In this document: positions 18,898 to 30,256 of the stretch, one piece after another
Numbering within the stretch: position 1 is the first letter of the stretch
Layout: the number at the start of each line of letters is the position of its first letter
The notes under the pieces: generated by a model
Told to the model about the DNA's origin: nothing
What the model saw: the letters and a program-made list of their open reading frames with translations, nothing else
Database searches by the model: none
Program-made: the position numbers and the translations under genes
From: Rhizobium album
GTDB lineage: Bacteria > Pseudomonadota > Alphaproteobacteria > Rhizobiales > Rhizobiaceae
Reading direction: 5' to 3'
NCBI RefSeq assembly: GCF_003122325.1
Contig: NZ_QFBC01000005.1
Coordinates: forward strand, 124,001 to 188,000
DNA: 64,000 nt

Positions 18898-18924
18898 CTG
18901 CCGGTGCCCCGCCGGCGGTTTTTT
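18898..18924 (+). terminator. Intrinsic terminator of the agmatinase gene
   Basis: CTGCCGG pairs with CCGGCGG (one G-U pair) around a 7-nt loop, followed by six T, 27 bp after the stop codon. Confidence 0.82.
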
Positions 18925-19249
18925 GTTGTTTGCCGGCTCAGGGTTTCGCGCTGCACCAACACGATCTTGTGAATCCTGCCTTCGGCGTCAGCCATTGCCG
19001 CCGCCGTCTCGGCTTCCTATTTCCACCCTGTTGCCGATCTTGGGAAGGAGTCTGTCGATCGGGAGCGCTTCGGAAAAAATCAACTTTTCACGTTGCCGCC
19101 TCCTTTTCGTCATCAAATGGAAAAAAATTCTATCTAAGGTGTTTTTTGCCATTGAACGGGAATCGGGATTGAGGTAGATAGTTCGAGTTGATCGAATTGT
19201 CTTTCGATCCGGGGTCAAACCGAGCGCAACACCAACTGGGGAGAGTGAC
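18925..19249. other. AT-richer intergenic stretch
   Basis: No gene is supported; short open frames in both directions have no ribosome site or family resemblance. The section 19060-19200 is clearly AT-richer than its surroundings and probably carries the promoter of the small ORFs that follow. Confidence 0.4.
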
Positions 19250-19351
19250 ATGTTCAAAAAACATCCAATTACGTCCATCCTTGGACAGTCGGCGCTTGTG
19301 GTGAAATGCTCGCACCCCACCTCCCGTTCGTCCTGTCGAATGTCGTTCTGA
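19250..19351 (+). CDS. Possible 33-aa peptide
   Basis: ATG at 19250 follows a good ribosome site (GGGGAGAG, 6 nt spacing) and opens a 33-codon frame starting MFKKHPITSIL and ending in TGA. It has no recognisable family. It could be a leader peptide, a real small protein or chance. Confidence 0.3.
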   Translation: MFKKHPITSILGQSALVVKCSHPTSRSSCRMSF

Positions 19352-19418
19352 GTCCACTTCCGGATTTTTCACACGTCAATTCGCCTAGTCTGCGCCGTCG
19401 CGCGGAGGGAGTACGCAT

Positions 19419-19613
19419 ATGCAAAAGCAAGTCATTGAATTCGCAGGGGTTCCTGTAGGAATTGTCATCCCGGACGACGATCGTCTGAAGTTTATCGCCG
19501 TGAAATTCCACGTCCATGACCTGGATGAGCAGCATTTCGATTCACCGGCAGCGGTGAAACGCGCCATCGCCGATCTGCTGGCCAGCAAGAACGAAGCTGT
19601 TCCCTACGCCTGA
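19419..19613 (+). CDS. Small conserved-type hypothetical protein (64 aa)
   Basis: The 64-aa product (MQKQVIEFAGVPVGIVIPDDD...) is preceded by a strong ribosome site (GGAGGGAG) and followed by an intrinsic terminator at 19733-19762, so it is very likely expressed. Its composition suggests a small folded alpha/beta protein. I believe similar short proteins occur in other rhizobia, but no function is known to me. Confidence 0.65.
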   Translation: MQKQVIEFAGVPVGIVIPDDDRLKFIAVKFHVHDLDEQHFDSPAAVKRAIADLLASKNEAVPYA

Positions 19614-19732
19614 GGTGCAGGGTAAATCGTGCTGCGGTTGTGCCGGAGCAGGGGTATTTCGGTCCTTGTTTTCTCAGTCGGAGAGAAAAAGATGACCGTC
19701 AGGTGAAAGTTCAGGATTAGAATATTTTTTCA

Positions 19733-19762
19733 GGGCGATGGAACTTTTTCCATCGCCCTTTT
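19733..19762 (+). terminator. Intrinsic terminator after the 64-aa gene
   Basis: GGGCGATGGAA (19733-19743) pairs perfectly with TTCCATCGCCC (19748-19758), followed by TTTT. The minus-strand side lacks a U tract, so it acts for the plus strand. Confidence 0.8.
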
Positions 19763-19767
19763 CATTG

Positions 19768-20931
19768 TCATTCGATGCCGTTGACGGCGAGCAGATGGCT
19801 CATCCGGCGGATCGCCAGGTCCGGCCTGTCGAGCACGTTTGCCTGGTCGGCAAGGCGGAAGATATCGGCATAATGATGGATGCCGCGGGCCGACTGCATG
19901 CCGGCCGGCATGGTGAAATGATTTTGGTGGCCGTTCAGCCAGGCGAGGAAGACGACGCCCGCCTTGTAATATTGCGTCGGGGCCTCGAAAATCTTGCGCG
20001 ACAGCGGCACGGTCGGCTCGATAACGGCGCGGAAGGTCGCCGTGTCGCCGCTGGCGAGGGCAGCGAGTGCCTTGGAAGCCTGCGGTGCGACGGCGTCGAA
20101 AATGCCGAGCAGCGCATGGCTATGCCGCTCGCCGTCGCCTTCGATCAGTTCGGCATAATTGAAATCGTCGCCGGTGAAGCACAGGACGCCATCCGGCAGG
20201 CGTTTGCGCAGTTCGATCTCCCTGGCATTGTCGAGCAGCGAAATCTTGATGCCTTCCACCTTCGACCGGTTGTCGGCGATGATCGACAGCACCGTTTCCA
20301 GCGCCGCCTCGAATGTGTCGCCGCCCCAATATCCGGCCAACTGCGGATCGAACATGTCGCCCAGCCAGTGCAGCACCACCTTGTCCTTCGTCTGGCCGAG
20401 GATCCGGCCATAGACGGCAGCATAGTCGTCGCTGGAGCGGGCCACCCGCGCCAGCGCCCGGCTGGCCATCATGATGGTGCGTCCGCCGTGCTTTTCGACG
20501 AAGGAGACCTGGGTTTCGTAAGCGCGGATCACGTCGTCCAGCGTCCTGGTCTCGGCCGGCGACAGGTGGTCAGTGCCGGCGCCGCAGGCGAGATAGGCAC
20601 CCTCGACGGTTTTTGCTTCCGTCAGCGACTGCCGGATCAGTTCCTGAGCGCCGGTCCAGTCGAGGCCCATGCCGCGCTGCGCCGTGTCCATCGCTTCGGC
20701 GATCCGGAAGCCGAGCGACCAGAGATGATGGCGAAAACCCATCGTCGCTTTCCAGTCGATCGCCGGGCGGTTCCACGGATCGCGTTCATGGCCCGGATCG
20801 GACACGACATGGGCAGCCGCATAAGCGATGCGATTGAACGTCGGCACGGCCGCCGGACGCCCGGTCGGCGTGCCGGTCAGGCTGTAGGTCTCGACCGTCC
20901 CATCCGCCTTCGGGAGCTTTACACTTGTCAT
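19768..20931 (-). CDS. DUF993 family protein (dihydrodipicolinate synthase-like fold)
   Basis: A 387-aa protein of the DUF993 family, thought to adopt a TIM-barrel fold related to dihydrodipicolinate synthase/aldolases; its reaction is not established. The start (MTSVKLPKADG) has a strong ribosome site (GGAGGAA). It is divergent from the lacI-led operon, and its promoter region carries an operator (20967-20982) almost identical to the one at the lacI promoter. It therefore belongs to the same regulon as the Gfo/Idh, CoA transferase, crotonase and ALDH genes. An aldolase-type cleavage is my guess. Confidence 0.75.
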   Translation of the reverse strand: MTSVKLPKADGTVETYSLTGTPTGRPAAVPTFNRIAYAAAHVVSDPGHERDPWNRPAIDWKATMGFRHHLWSLGFRIAEAMDTAQRGMGLDWTGAQELIRQSLTEAKTVEGAYLACGAGTDHLSPAETRTLDDVIRAYETQVSFVEKHGGRTIMMASRALARVARSSDDYAAVYGRILGQTKDKVVLHWLGDMFDPQLAGYWGGDTFEAALETVLSIIADNRSKVEGIKISLLDNAREIELRKRLPDGVLCFTGDDFNYAELIEGDGERHSHALLGIFDAVAPQASKALAALASGDTATFRAVIEPTVPLSRKIFEAPTQYYKAGVVFLAWLNGHQNHFTMPAGMQSARGIHHYADIFRLADQANVLDRPDLAIRRMSHLLAVNGIE

Positions 20932-20966
20932 CGATTGGGTTCCTCCGCGATTTTGGAGGGTGATAA

Positions 20967-20982
20967 TTTAGATCGTTCCAAA
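20967..20982. promoter_or_regulatory. LacI-type operator at the DUF993 promoter
   Basis: TTTAGATCGTTCCAAA matches the operator at the lacI promoter (TTTGGATCGATCCAAT) at most positions and lies 36 bp upstream of the DUF993 start. It is an imperfect palindrome centred on CG, typical of LacI/GalR family sites. Confidence 0.65.
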
Positions 20983-21101
20983 TTGCAAGGGCGAGTTGGT
21001 GATGTGGGGGCGGCGCCCGGGAAGGGCTCTCCGATACGCCGTGCCGAGCATGCCTATAATCCGCAGAGGCGTTCACCGTTGCCTGCCTCCCTCTCCTCTT
21101 T

Positions 21102-21218
21102 CGTCATCCTCGGGCTTGACCCGAGGATCTGCGGTTCTGTCATTATTTTAATTATATCAATAGAATAAAAGCCTATCGAGAGGGTGCCTGGATGCTCTGG
21201 TCAAGCCCGAGCATGACG
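21102..21218. repeat. REP-like inverted repeat, copy 1
   Basis: Arms CGTCATCCTCGGGCTTGACC and its inverse GGTCAAGCCCGAGCATGACG bracket an AT-rich centre of about 60 bp. The same element occurs at 56807-56878. Confidence 0.7.
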
Positions 21219-21336
21219 GGGTTCGGGGGATTGTCGCCCGTTCCATCTGGCCTTTGCATTCATGGCAGTTCGAGCCTAGCGGCGCTCGGCAGCGTGAAAT
21301 AGACCTCCCTATTCCATACATTCCCTATTTTCACGC

Positions 21337-21366
21337 TTGACAAATTTGGATCGATCCAATTATGAA
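21337..21366 (+). promoter_or_regulatory. lacI (locus A) promoter with embedded operator
   Basis: The -35 box TTGACA (21337-21342) and a -10 candidate at about 21360-21366 bracket the perfect 14-bp palindrome TTGGATCGATCCAA (21346-21359). A repressor bound there would exclude RNA polymerase, so lacI is predicted to repress itself and the operon behind it. Confidence 0.7.
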
Positions 21367-21400
21367 CGACACAAAGGCCGGGAGGGCCGCGGAGGAAACG

Positions 21401-23445
<2,045 letters not shown>

Positions 23446-23454
23446 GTTGTTGAC

Positions 23455-25068
23455 ATGAACAAGCATATCACCCCCGCCGAGGCTGCAGCCCTGATCCCCG
23501 ATGGAGCGATCGTTTCCGTCTCGTCGTCGAGCGGCCTCGGCTGCCCGGACCTGATGCTGAAGGCGATCAGCGAGCGTTTCGAGACCACCGGTCATCCGCA
23601 GGACATCACGACGCTGCACCCGATCGCCGCCGGCGACATGAGCGGCATAAAGGGAGTGGATTATATTGCTAAAAAAGGGCTGCTGAAGAAGATCATCGGC
23701 GGCTCCTATCCTTCCGGTCCGTCTTCCTCCGAGCCGCCGCTGATCTGGCAGATGATTTCCGGCAACGAGATCCCGGCCTACAACATCCCCTCCGGCGTGC
23801 TGTTCGACATGCACCGCGAGGCAGCGGCGAAGCGCCCCGGCGTCATCACCAAGATCGGCCTCGATACCTTCGTCGATCCCTCCCGCCATGGCTGCGCCAT
23901 GAACGAGGCGGCGAAGGCCGAAGCGGTGGTCGAAAAGATCACCTTCGCCGGCGACGAATACCTGTATTTCCCGGCCATCGTGCCGCAGGTGGCGATCATC
24001 CGCGCCACGACGGCCGATGAGCGCGGCAACCTCACCTACGAACATGAAGGCGCCTATCTCGGCGGCCTCGACCAGGCGCTGGCCGCCCGTAATAATGGCG
24101 GCATCGTCATCGCCCAGGTGAAGCGCATCACCAAGGAAGGCTCCTTGAAGCCGCATGACGTGCGCGTGCCCGGCATGCTGGTCGATTATATCATCGTCGA
24201 TCCCGACCAGAAGCAGACGACGCAGACGGTCTACGACCCGGCGATCTCGGGCGAAATTTTTCGCCCGCTCGACAGTTTTCGCGTGCCGGAATTCAACATC
24301 CAGAAGGTGATTGCCCGCCGTGTGGCGCAGGAGCTGGAGGCCGGAAGCTGCGTCAACCTCGGTTTCGGCATTTCCGCCAACGTGCCGCGCATCCTGCTCG
24401 AAGAAGGCCTGCATGGCGCCGTTACCTGGGTGATCGAACAGGGCGCCGTCGGCGGCGTGCCGTTGCTCGATTTCGCCTTCGGCTGCGCTTCGAATGCCGA
24501 TGCCTACATGCCCTCGCCCTACCAGTTCACCTATTTCCAGGGCGCCGGTTTCGACGCCTCGCTGCTCTCTTTCCTGGAAATCGGTCGCGACGGTTCGGTC
24601 AACGTCTCGAAACTCTCTTTCCGCCCGCATGTGACGGCCGGTGCCGGCGGGTTTGTCGATATCACCGCCCGGGCAAAGAAGATCGTCTTCTCCGGCATGT
24701 TTAATGCCGGCGCCAAGCTCGCCATCGAGGCCGGCAGGCTGGTGATCGAAAAGGACGGCAAGCTGAAGAAGCTGGTCAACGACGTCGAGCACGTCACCTT
24801 CTCCGGCCGCCGCGCCGTCGAGCAGGGGCAGGATATCACCTATGTCACCGAACGTGCGGTGATGAAGCTGACGCCCGAGGGCATCGTGCTCACAGAAATC
24901 GCACCGGGCGTCGACCTGCAGGCCCATATTCTCGACCAGGCGGAATTCCCGCTGATCGTCTCCGACAATCTCAAGACCATGGATGCCGCGCTGTTCAGCG
25001 AGGCGCCGCTCCACCTGACGCTGCCGACCAAGGCGCCGCGCACGCTGAGGGGAGCGACCCATGGCTGA
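23455..25068 (+). CDS. Family I CoA-transferase, fused alpha and beta subunits
   Basis: A 537-aa acyl-CoA:carboxylate CoA-transferase in which the two subunits are fused in one chain, as in YdiF-type enzymes. The catalytic glutamate that forms the thioester intermediate is Glu328 in VIEQGAVGG. Enzymes of this type transfer CoA from acetyl-CoA or succinyl-CoA to short-chain or hydroxy acids. It is translationally coupled to the crotonase gene downstream (8-bp overlap). Confidence 0.85.
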   Translation: MNKHITPAEAAALIPDGAIVSVSSSSGLGCPDLMLKAISERFETTGHPQDITTLHPIAAGDMSGIKGVDYIAKKGLLKKIIGGSYPSGPSSSEPPLIWQMISGNEIPAYNIPSGVLFDMHREAAAKRPGVITKIGLDTFVDPSRHGCAMNEAAKAEAVVEKITFAGDEYLYFPAIVPQVAIIRATTADERGNLTYEHEGAYLGGLDQALAARNNGGIVIAQVKRITKEGSLKPHDVRVPGMLVDYIIVDPDQKQTTQTVYDPAISGEIFRPLDSFRVPEFNIQKVIARRVAQELEAGSCVNLGFGISANVPRILLEEGLHGAVTWVIEQGAVGGVPLLDFAFGCASNADAYMPSPYQFTYFQGAGFDASLLSFLEIGRDGSVNVSKLSFRPHVTAGAGGFVDITARAKKIVFSGMFNAGAKLAIEAGRLVIEKDGKLKKLVNDVEHVTFSGRRAVEQGQDITYVTERAVMKLTPEGIVLTEIAPGVDLQAHILDQAEFPLIVSDNLKTMDAALFSEAPLHLTLPTKAPRTLRGATHG

Positions 25069-25840
25069 GAAGGGCGTGCGCATCGACATTGAAGGCGCCG
25101 TCGCGATCATGACCGTGTCGCGACCCGAAAAGCTCAATGCCTTCGACATCGACATGTTGAAGGCGCTCGCAGGCGCCTGCGATACGGTGGAGGCCAATGC
25201 CGATATCCGCGTCGCCATCCTCACCGGCGAAGGCAAGGGCTTTTCCGCCGGCGGCGACATCAAGGCCTGGGGCGGCATGAGCGCCAACGACTTCGGCCAT
25301 CAATGGGTGCGCTTCGGCCACCGGGTTTTCGACCGGCTGGCGACGCTGCGCATGCCGTTGATCGCTGCCATGAACGGCCATGCGCTGGGCGGCGGGCTGG
25401 AGCTTGCCGGTGCCGCCGATATCCGCATCGCCGAAAGCCAGATCCGCATCGGCATGCCGGAAACCTCGCTCGGCATGGTGCCGGGCTGGTCGGGCACGCA
25501 GCGGCTGGTCAAGCGTTTTGGCGCGCAGATCGTCCGGCGCATGGTGCTGGGCGGCGAGATCTTTTCCGCTTCCGAGGCGCTGGCGCTGGGGTTGACGGAT
25601 GCGGTGGTCGAGACCGGCACCGTCGTCTCCGCGGCAAAAGAATACGCCGCCCGCATCGCCAGCCGCGGACCGGCAGCGCTCGAAATTTCGAAACTGATGC
25701 TCGCCGTTGCCAACGGTGAAGACAATGGCGCAGCCGTCGAGGCGCTGGGCTCCATCCTCGTCGCCAAGACCGGCGATCTGAAGGAAGGCGTCGCGGCCTT
25801 TTCGGAAAAGCGCGCCGCACATTTTACGGGAGAATGGTAA
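25061..25840 (+). CDS. Enoyl-CoA hydratase/isomerase (crotonase) family (locus A)
   Basis: A 259-aa crotonase-fold protein. Both glutamates used by enoyl-CoA hydratases are present, Glu114 (GGGLELAG) and Glu134 (GMPETSLG), as is the oxyanion-hole segment FSAGGDIK. A hydratase, or another crotonase reaction such as retro-Claisen cleavage, is possible. It overlaps the CoA-transferase gene by 8 bp and the ALDH gene by the TAATG junction. Confidence 0.83.
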   Translation: MAEKGVRIDIEGAVAIMTVSRPEKLNAFDIDMLKALAGACDTVEANADIRVAILTGEGKGFSAGGDIKAWGGMSANDFGHQWVRFGHRVFDRLATLRMPLIAAMNGHALGGGLELAGAADIRIAESQIRIGMPETSLGMVPGWSGTQRLVKRFGAQIVRRMVLGGEIFSASEALALGLTDAVVETGTVVSAAKEYAARIASRGPAALEISKLMLAVANGEDNGAAVEALGSILVAKTGDLKEGVAAFSEKRAAHFTGEW

Positions 25841-27348
25841 TGACGATCGAAATCCGCCCGAAGCCCTCAGCGGACCTGAAGCTGCGCGAGTTCTCCATGC
25901 TGATCGGCGGCTCCTGGGGCAAGGGCGCCGAAGGCCGCACCATCGAGCGCATCGCGCCGAGCCACGGCGTCACCGTCAGCCGCTATCAGGCGGCCACCAG
26001 GGCGGATGCCGAGCGCGCCATCTCCGTCGCCCGCCAAGCCTTCGACACCGGCCCCTGGCCGCGCATGACCGCTTCGGAGCGCTCGCGCATCCTATTGAAA
26101 GTCGCCGACCTGATCGCCGACCGGGCCGAAGAACTCGCCTTCCTCGATGCCATCGAGGCCGGCAAGCCGATTTCCCAGGTGCGCGGCGAAATCGCCGGTT
26201 CCGTCGATATCTGGCGCTATGCGGCAGCGCTTGCCCGCGACCTGCACGGGGAAAGCTACAACACGCTGGGCGACGGAACCCTCGGCGTCGTGCTGCGCGA
26301 GGCGGTTGGCGTCGTCTCGATCATCACGCCGTGGAATTTCCCCTTCCTGATCGTCGGTCAGAAACTGCCCTTCGCGCTCGCCGCCGGCTGCACGACGGTG
26401 GTCAAGCCCTCGGAACTGACCTCCGGCTCGACGCTGGTGCTCGGTGAAATCCTGCTGGAAGCCGGCGTGCCGGAAGGTGTCGTCAACATCATCGTCGGCA
26501 CCGGCGCCGAAGTCGGCCCGACGCTCACCAGCCATCCCGATGTCGACATGGTGTCCTTCACCGGTTCCACCGGCGTCGGCCGGCTGACCATGGCCAATGC
26601 GGCGCAGACGCTGAAAAAAGTGTCGCTGGAACTCGGCGGCAAGAACCCGCAGATCGTCTTCCCCGATTGCGATCTCGAAGCCTTCGTCGATGCCGCCGTG
26701 TTCGGCGCTTATTTTAACGCCGGCGAATGCTGCAATGCCGGTTCGCGCCTCATCCTGCACAAGAGCATCGCCGGCGATGTTGTCGCCCGCGTCGCCGAAT
26801 TGTCGAAGAAGGTCAAGGTCGGCGATCCGCTCGACCCCTCGACGCAGGTCGGCGCGATCATCACGCCGCAGCATCTCGACAAGATAAGCCGCTATGTATC
26901 GGGGGCAATGGAAGGCGGTGCCACCATGGCCCATGGTGGCGGTGCGCTCGATCTCGGCCTCGGCCAGTTCATGGCGCCGACCATTCTTTCCGACGTCAAG
27001 CCGGACATGGCCGTTGCCCGTGAAGAAGTGTTCGGGCCGGTGCTCTCCGTGCTGACCTTCGAGACGCTGGACGAGGCGATCCGCATCGCCAACTCGGTGG
27101 ATTACGGCCTTTCGGCCGGCGTCTGGAGCCGCGATTTCGACACCTGCCTGACGATCGGCCGCAAGGTGCGCGCCGGCACGGTCTGGATGAACACGTTCAT
27201 GGACGGCGCTTCGGAACTGCCCTTCGGCGGCTACAAGCAGTCCGGCCTCGGCCGCGAACTCGGCCGCCATGCGGTGGAGGATTACACCGAGACGAAGACG
27301 CTCAACATGCATATCGGCAATCGCACCGGCTGGTGGATGCCGCGATAA
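25840..27348 (+). CDS. Aldehyde dehydrogenase (locus A)
   Basis: An NAD(P)-dependent aldehyde dehydrogenase of 502 aa with the catalytic Glu in LELGGKNP and the catalytic cysteine in FNAGECCNAGSR (second of the pair). The start at 25840 uses the TAATG overlap with the crotonase stop; an ATG two codons earlier (25834) is also possible. It is the last gene of the lacI operon. No terminator is obvious in the 75 bp before the convergent lacI gene of locus C. Confidence 0.87.
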   Translation: MTIEIRPKPSADLKLREFSMLIGGSWGKGAEGRTIERIAPSHGVTVSRYQAATRADAERAISVARQAFDTGPWPRMTASERSRILLKVADLIADRAEELAFLDAIEAGKPISQVRGEIAGSVDIWRYAAALARDLHGESYNTLGDGTLGVVLREAVGVVSIITPWNFPFLIVGQKLPFALAAGCTTVVKPSELTSGSTLVLGEILLEAGVPEGVVNIIVGTGAEVGPTLTSHPDVDMVSFTGSTGVGRLTMANAAQTLKKVSLELGGKNPQIVFPDCDLEAFVDAAVFGAYFNAGECCNAGSRLILHKSIAGDVVARVAELSKKVKVGDPLDPSTQVGAIITPQHLDKISRYVSGAMEGGATMAHGGGALDLGLGQFMAPTILSDVKPDMAVAREEVFGPVLSVLTFETLDEAIRIANSVDYGLSAGVWSRDFDTCLTIGRKVRAGTVWMNTFMDGASELPFGGYKQSGLGRELGRHAVEDYTETKTLNMHIGNRTGWWMPR

Positions 27349-27423
27349 TCGTCGGAAACGAAGCGGCTCTCGAAAGAAAGGAGGGAAAAGATGACAGGAC
27401 ATGCCGGGCGTCTCGCGCCCTCC

Positions 27424-28482
27424 TTACTTCGTGTCCGCGAACGGCACCTGCGGACAGAGCAGCACCTGCAATTCCTGCATATCCGTCTCGCCGGCGATGC
27501 GTTTCTGCAGGATGCGGCCCATATGCTCGCCGGTCGCCATCAGGTCCTCGTAGATGCTTTCGACCTTGGGCTGGATGGCGGAGAGAAGCTGCGAGGTCTG
27601 CTTGGCGACGATGTCGTATTCCACGCCCAGCGTCAGGCCGCAGTCGCTCATGCCGGTGATCGTCGCCAGGGCGCAGACCTCACCGCCGCACATATAGGCA
27701 TCCGGCGCATCGCCCTGCCGGTAGCGTGTGGCGATCCGGTCGCGGATCACGCCTGCGGGGTGGTCGAGGTCGATATCGGAAATGATCTCGTAAGGGCAGC
27801 CGGCCTCGCGCACGGCCGTCATGAATCCGTGCAGGATATGGCTGGCGAAGGTGAATTGCGACGGACCGCTGATCAGCGCCGGCTTGCGCCTTCCCTTGGC
27901 GATCAGCCGCTTGGTGGCCTCGTAGGTGAAGGTGAAATTGTCGTAGTCGACATAGGGGTGGGAACTGGAAAGCTCCGTCCTGCCGTGGGTGACGAACGGA
28001 AAGTCGTTCTCCATCAGCAATTTGACGCGCGGATCGAGCGGCTCGGTGCGCGAGATGATCAGCCCGTCGGCCATGCCGTTGCGGATGATGTAGCTGACGG
28101 CGGCGATGTTGCTGGCGTGCAGCAGGTTCGGCATGACGATAAGGTGGTAGGCGGTGCCCTGCATCGCCTTGGCGACGCCGGCCATGATCGAGGTGCCGTA
28201 GCCGAGGATTTCCTCGTGCGGTTCGAGCAGCACGGCGATGACATTGGTTCGCCCGGTCTTCAGGCGCTGGGCCGCCCGATCCGGCGAATAGCCGATCTCG
28301 GACGCCACCTGGTGAACGCGACGACGGGTCTCGGCGGAAATCTGCGGCGCATCGCTCAGCGCGCGGGAAACCGTGGTCACGGCAAGGCCGGTCAGCTCCG
28401 CGATGGTGCGCAGGGTGGGCTTGCCCTTCGCGGCGGGAAATTTCGGTATGCTGGACACGTCGGTCGTCTTCCCTCTCGGCAT
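27424..28482 (-). CDS. LacI-family regulator of locus C
   Basis: A 352-aa LacI/GalR regulator with the HTH PTLRTIAELTGLAVTTVSRAL located after a 22-residue N-terminal tail. Upstream in-frame starts at 28497 and 28521 are possible and the choice is not certain. It is divergent from a sugar ABC importer operon, where a near-palindromic operator lies directly after the -35 box. The regulator most likely represses that operon in the absence of its sugar. Confidence 0.85.
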   Translation of the reverse strand: MPRGKTTDVSSIPKFPAAKGKPTLRTIAELTGLAVTTVSRALSDAPQISAETRRRVHQVASEIGYSPDRAAQRLKTGRTNVIAVLLEPHEEILGYGTSIMAGVAKAMQGTAYHLIVMPNLLHASNIAAVSYIIRNGMADGLIISRTEPLDPRVKLLMENDFPFVTHGRTELSSSHPYVDYDNFTFTYEATKRLIAKGRRKPALISGPSQFTFASHILHGFMTAVREAGCPYEIISDIDLDHPAGVIRDRIATRYRQGDAPDAYMCGGEVCALATITGMSDCGLTLGVEYDIVAKQTSQLLSAIQPKVESIYEDLMATGEHMGRILQKRIAGETDMQELQVLLCPQVPFADTK

Positions 28483-28654
28483 TTGCGGCGGCACCATAAC
28501 GCGGTCGGGCAAGGCAGGCAATCTTGCACTGCAAACGATTTAAATTGTGCGATGCGGTACGTAAGGCATTATGCGTACTCAGGAAAAAGCATTGGAATTC
28601 AACAGGTAATGATGTCGGGGTCAAATTCCCCGGTCAATGGAAACGGATCTTGAC

Positions 28655-28679
28655 TTGACAGGATTTATAACGTTTTAAA
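28655..28679 (+). promoter_or_regulatory. Promoter and operator of the GtsA-like importer operon
   Basis: TTGACA (28655-28660) is followed three bases later by TTTATAACGTTTTAAA (28664-28679), a 16-bp palindrome with one mismatched pair. The layout (operator directly behind the -35 box) repeats that at the locus A lacI promoter. A partly related sequence, AAACGATTTAAAT, lies near the divergent lacI start around 28539. Confidence 0.6.
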
Positions 28680-28791
28680 TGGCACCAACGGCCGGGAGGC
28701 CGTGGCCCACTCGTCCTCGGGAAGGACGCGATGAGCACAGCAGGCGGAGAGGGAGTTTCCGCCGATACAACTTGCAAACGGGAGGTATACG

Positions 28792-30033
28792 ATGCGCAAG
28801 TTTTTGACGACGACGGCAGTAGCATTGGCAATGATGGCAGGCGCCGCACAGGCTGCCGAGAACGTGGAAGTCCTGCATTGGTGGACTTCAGGCGGTGAAG
28901 CTGCCGCGCTCGACGTCCTCAAGAAGGACCTCGAAGGCAAGGGCATTTCCTGGACCGACATGCCGGTCGCCGGCGGTGGCGGCACGGAAGCCATGACCGT
29001 CCTGCGCGCCCGCGTTACGGCCGGCAACGCGCCGACCGCCGTGCAGATGCTCGGTTTCGACATTCTCGACTGGGCCAAGGAAGGCGCGCTCGGCAACCTC
29101 GACGAGGTCGCTGCCAAGGAAGGCTGGGACAAGGTGATCCCGGGCGCCCTGCAGCAGTTCTCGAAGTATGACGGCCACTGGATCGCCGCGCCGGTCAACG
29201 TTCACTCCACCAACTGGATGTGGATCAACAAGGCTGCCCTCGACAAGGCCGGCGGCAAGGAGCCGCAGAACTGGGACGAACTCGTCGCCCTGCTCGACAA
29301 CTTCAAGGCCCAGGGCATCACCCCGATCGCCCATGGCGGCCAGCCGTGGCAGGATGCGACGATCTTCGACGCCGTCGTTCTTTCGCTCGGCACCGACTTC
29401 TACAAGAGCGCCTTCATCGATCTCGACCCGGCGGCTCTCGGCGGCGACAAGATGAAGACCGCCTTCGAGCGCATGACCAAGCTGCGGTCCTACGTCGACG
29501 ACAACTTCTCGGGCCGCGACTGGAACCTGGCATCCGCCATGGTCATCGAAGGCAAGGCCGGCGTCCAGTTCATGGGTGACTGGGCGAAGGGCGAGTTCGT
29601 CAAGGCCAACAAGGTGCCCGGCACCGACTTCGTCTGCATCCGTTATCCGGAAACCCAAGGCGCTGTCACCTTCAACTCCGACCAGTTCGCGATGTTCAAG
29701 GTTGCCGACGACAAGATCCCGGCGCAGATGGCCATGGCTTCGGCAATCGAAAGCCCGGTCTTCCAGTCGGCCTTCAACGTCGTCAAGGGTTCGGCTCCGG
29801 CACGCACCGACGTGTCCAACGAAGCCTTCGACGCTTGCGGCAAGAAGGCGATCGCCGACCTCGCAGACGCCGACAAGAACGGCAAGCTGTTCGGCTCGAT
29901 GGCACACGGCCATGCCAACCCGGCTGCCGTCAAGAACGCCATCTACGACGTCGTGACCCGCGAATTCAACGGCGAACTGAGTGCCGAAGATGCCGTGAAG
30001 GAACTGGCTGCCGCCGTCGAGGCTGCGAAGTAA
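28792..30033 (+). CDS. Sugar ABC transporter substrate-binding protein (GtsA-like)
   Basis: A periplasmic family 1 solute-binding protein of 413 aa with a signal peptide cleaved probably after AQA21. The mature N-terminus ([18 protein letters not shown]) and the [15 protein letters not shown] segment are those of the GtsA glucose/mannose-type binding proteins. The ribosome site GGGAGG is well placed. It heads the importer operon; a repeat element separates it from the permease genes, which may help set its higher expression. Confidence 0.88.
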   Translation: MRKFLTTTAVALAMMAGAAQAAENVEVLHWWTSGGEAAALDVLKKDLEGKGISWTDMPVAGGGGTEAMTVLRARVTAGNAPTAVQMLGFDILDWAKEGALGNLDEVAAKEGWDKVIPGALQQFSKYDGHWIAAPVNVHSTNWMWINKAALDKAGGKEPQNWDELVALLDNFKAQGITPIAHGGQPWQDATIFDAVVLSLGTDFYKSAFIDLDPAALGGDKMKTAFERMTKLRSYVDDNFSGRDWNLASAMVIEGKAGVQFMGDWAKGEFVKANKVPGTDFVCIRYPETQGAVTFNSDQFAMFKVADDKIPAQMAMASAIESPVFQSAFNVVKGSAPARTDVSNEAFDACGKKAIADLADADKNGKLFGSMAHGHANPAAVKNAIYDVVTREFNGELSAEDAVKELAAAVEAAK

Positions 30034-30087
30034 GCATCAACACCCTGCCGGGTGAACAGGCTTCACCCGGCAGACGCTGGAGAACTT

Positions 30088-30196
30088 CCCCCTCACCCTG
30101 CCCTCTCCCCGAGGGGAGAGGGGATGTCGAGCGAGCCGCAAAGGCCTTCTCCCCAGCGGGTGGAAGGGTCCGCAGGACGCAGCCGGATGAGGGGGC
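30088..30196. repeat. RIME-like palindromic repeat, copy 2
   Basis: Contains CTCTCCCCGAGGGGAGAG and TTCTCCCCAGCGGGTGGAAG between CCCCCTCACCCTG and its inverse GGATGAGGGGG. It lies between the binding-protein and permease genes and is of the same family as 15311-15390. Confidence 0.65.
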
Positions 30197-30256
30197 TTGC
30201 TCTCCACTTTCTTTCAATAAAAGCGCCCGCAGAGGCGCATCCAGGTGGTGATCGAC

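Larger units (their letters stand above)
20932..21345. other. Divergent control region of catabolic locus A
   Basis: No gene is supported. The region holds an operator near each end and a REP-like repeat in the middle (21102-21218). The lacI promoter starts with TTGACA at 21337-21342. Confidence 0.6.

Noticed and set aside
18890-19320. Short open frames on both strands after the agmatinase gene
   Set aside because: No ribosome sites, no family resemblance, and they overlap a strong terminator or AT-rich promoter-like sequence.
19733-19758. Bidirectional terminator between the 64-aa gene and the DUF993 gene
   Set aside because: Only the plus-strand side has a T tract; the minus-strand side reads CTGAAAAAA after the stem.
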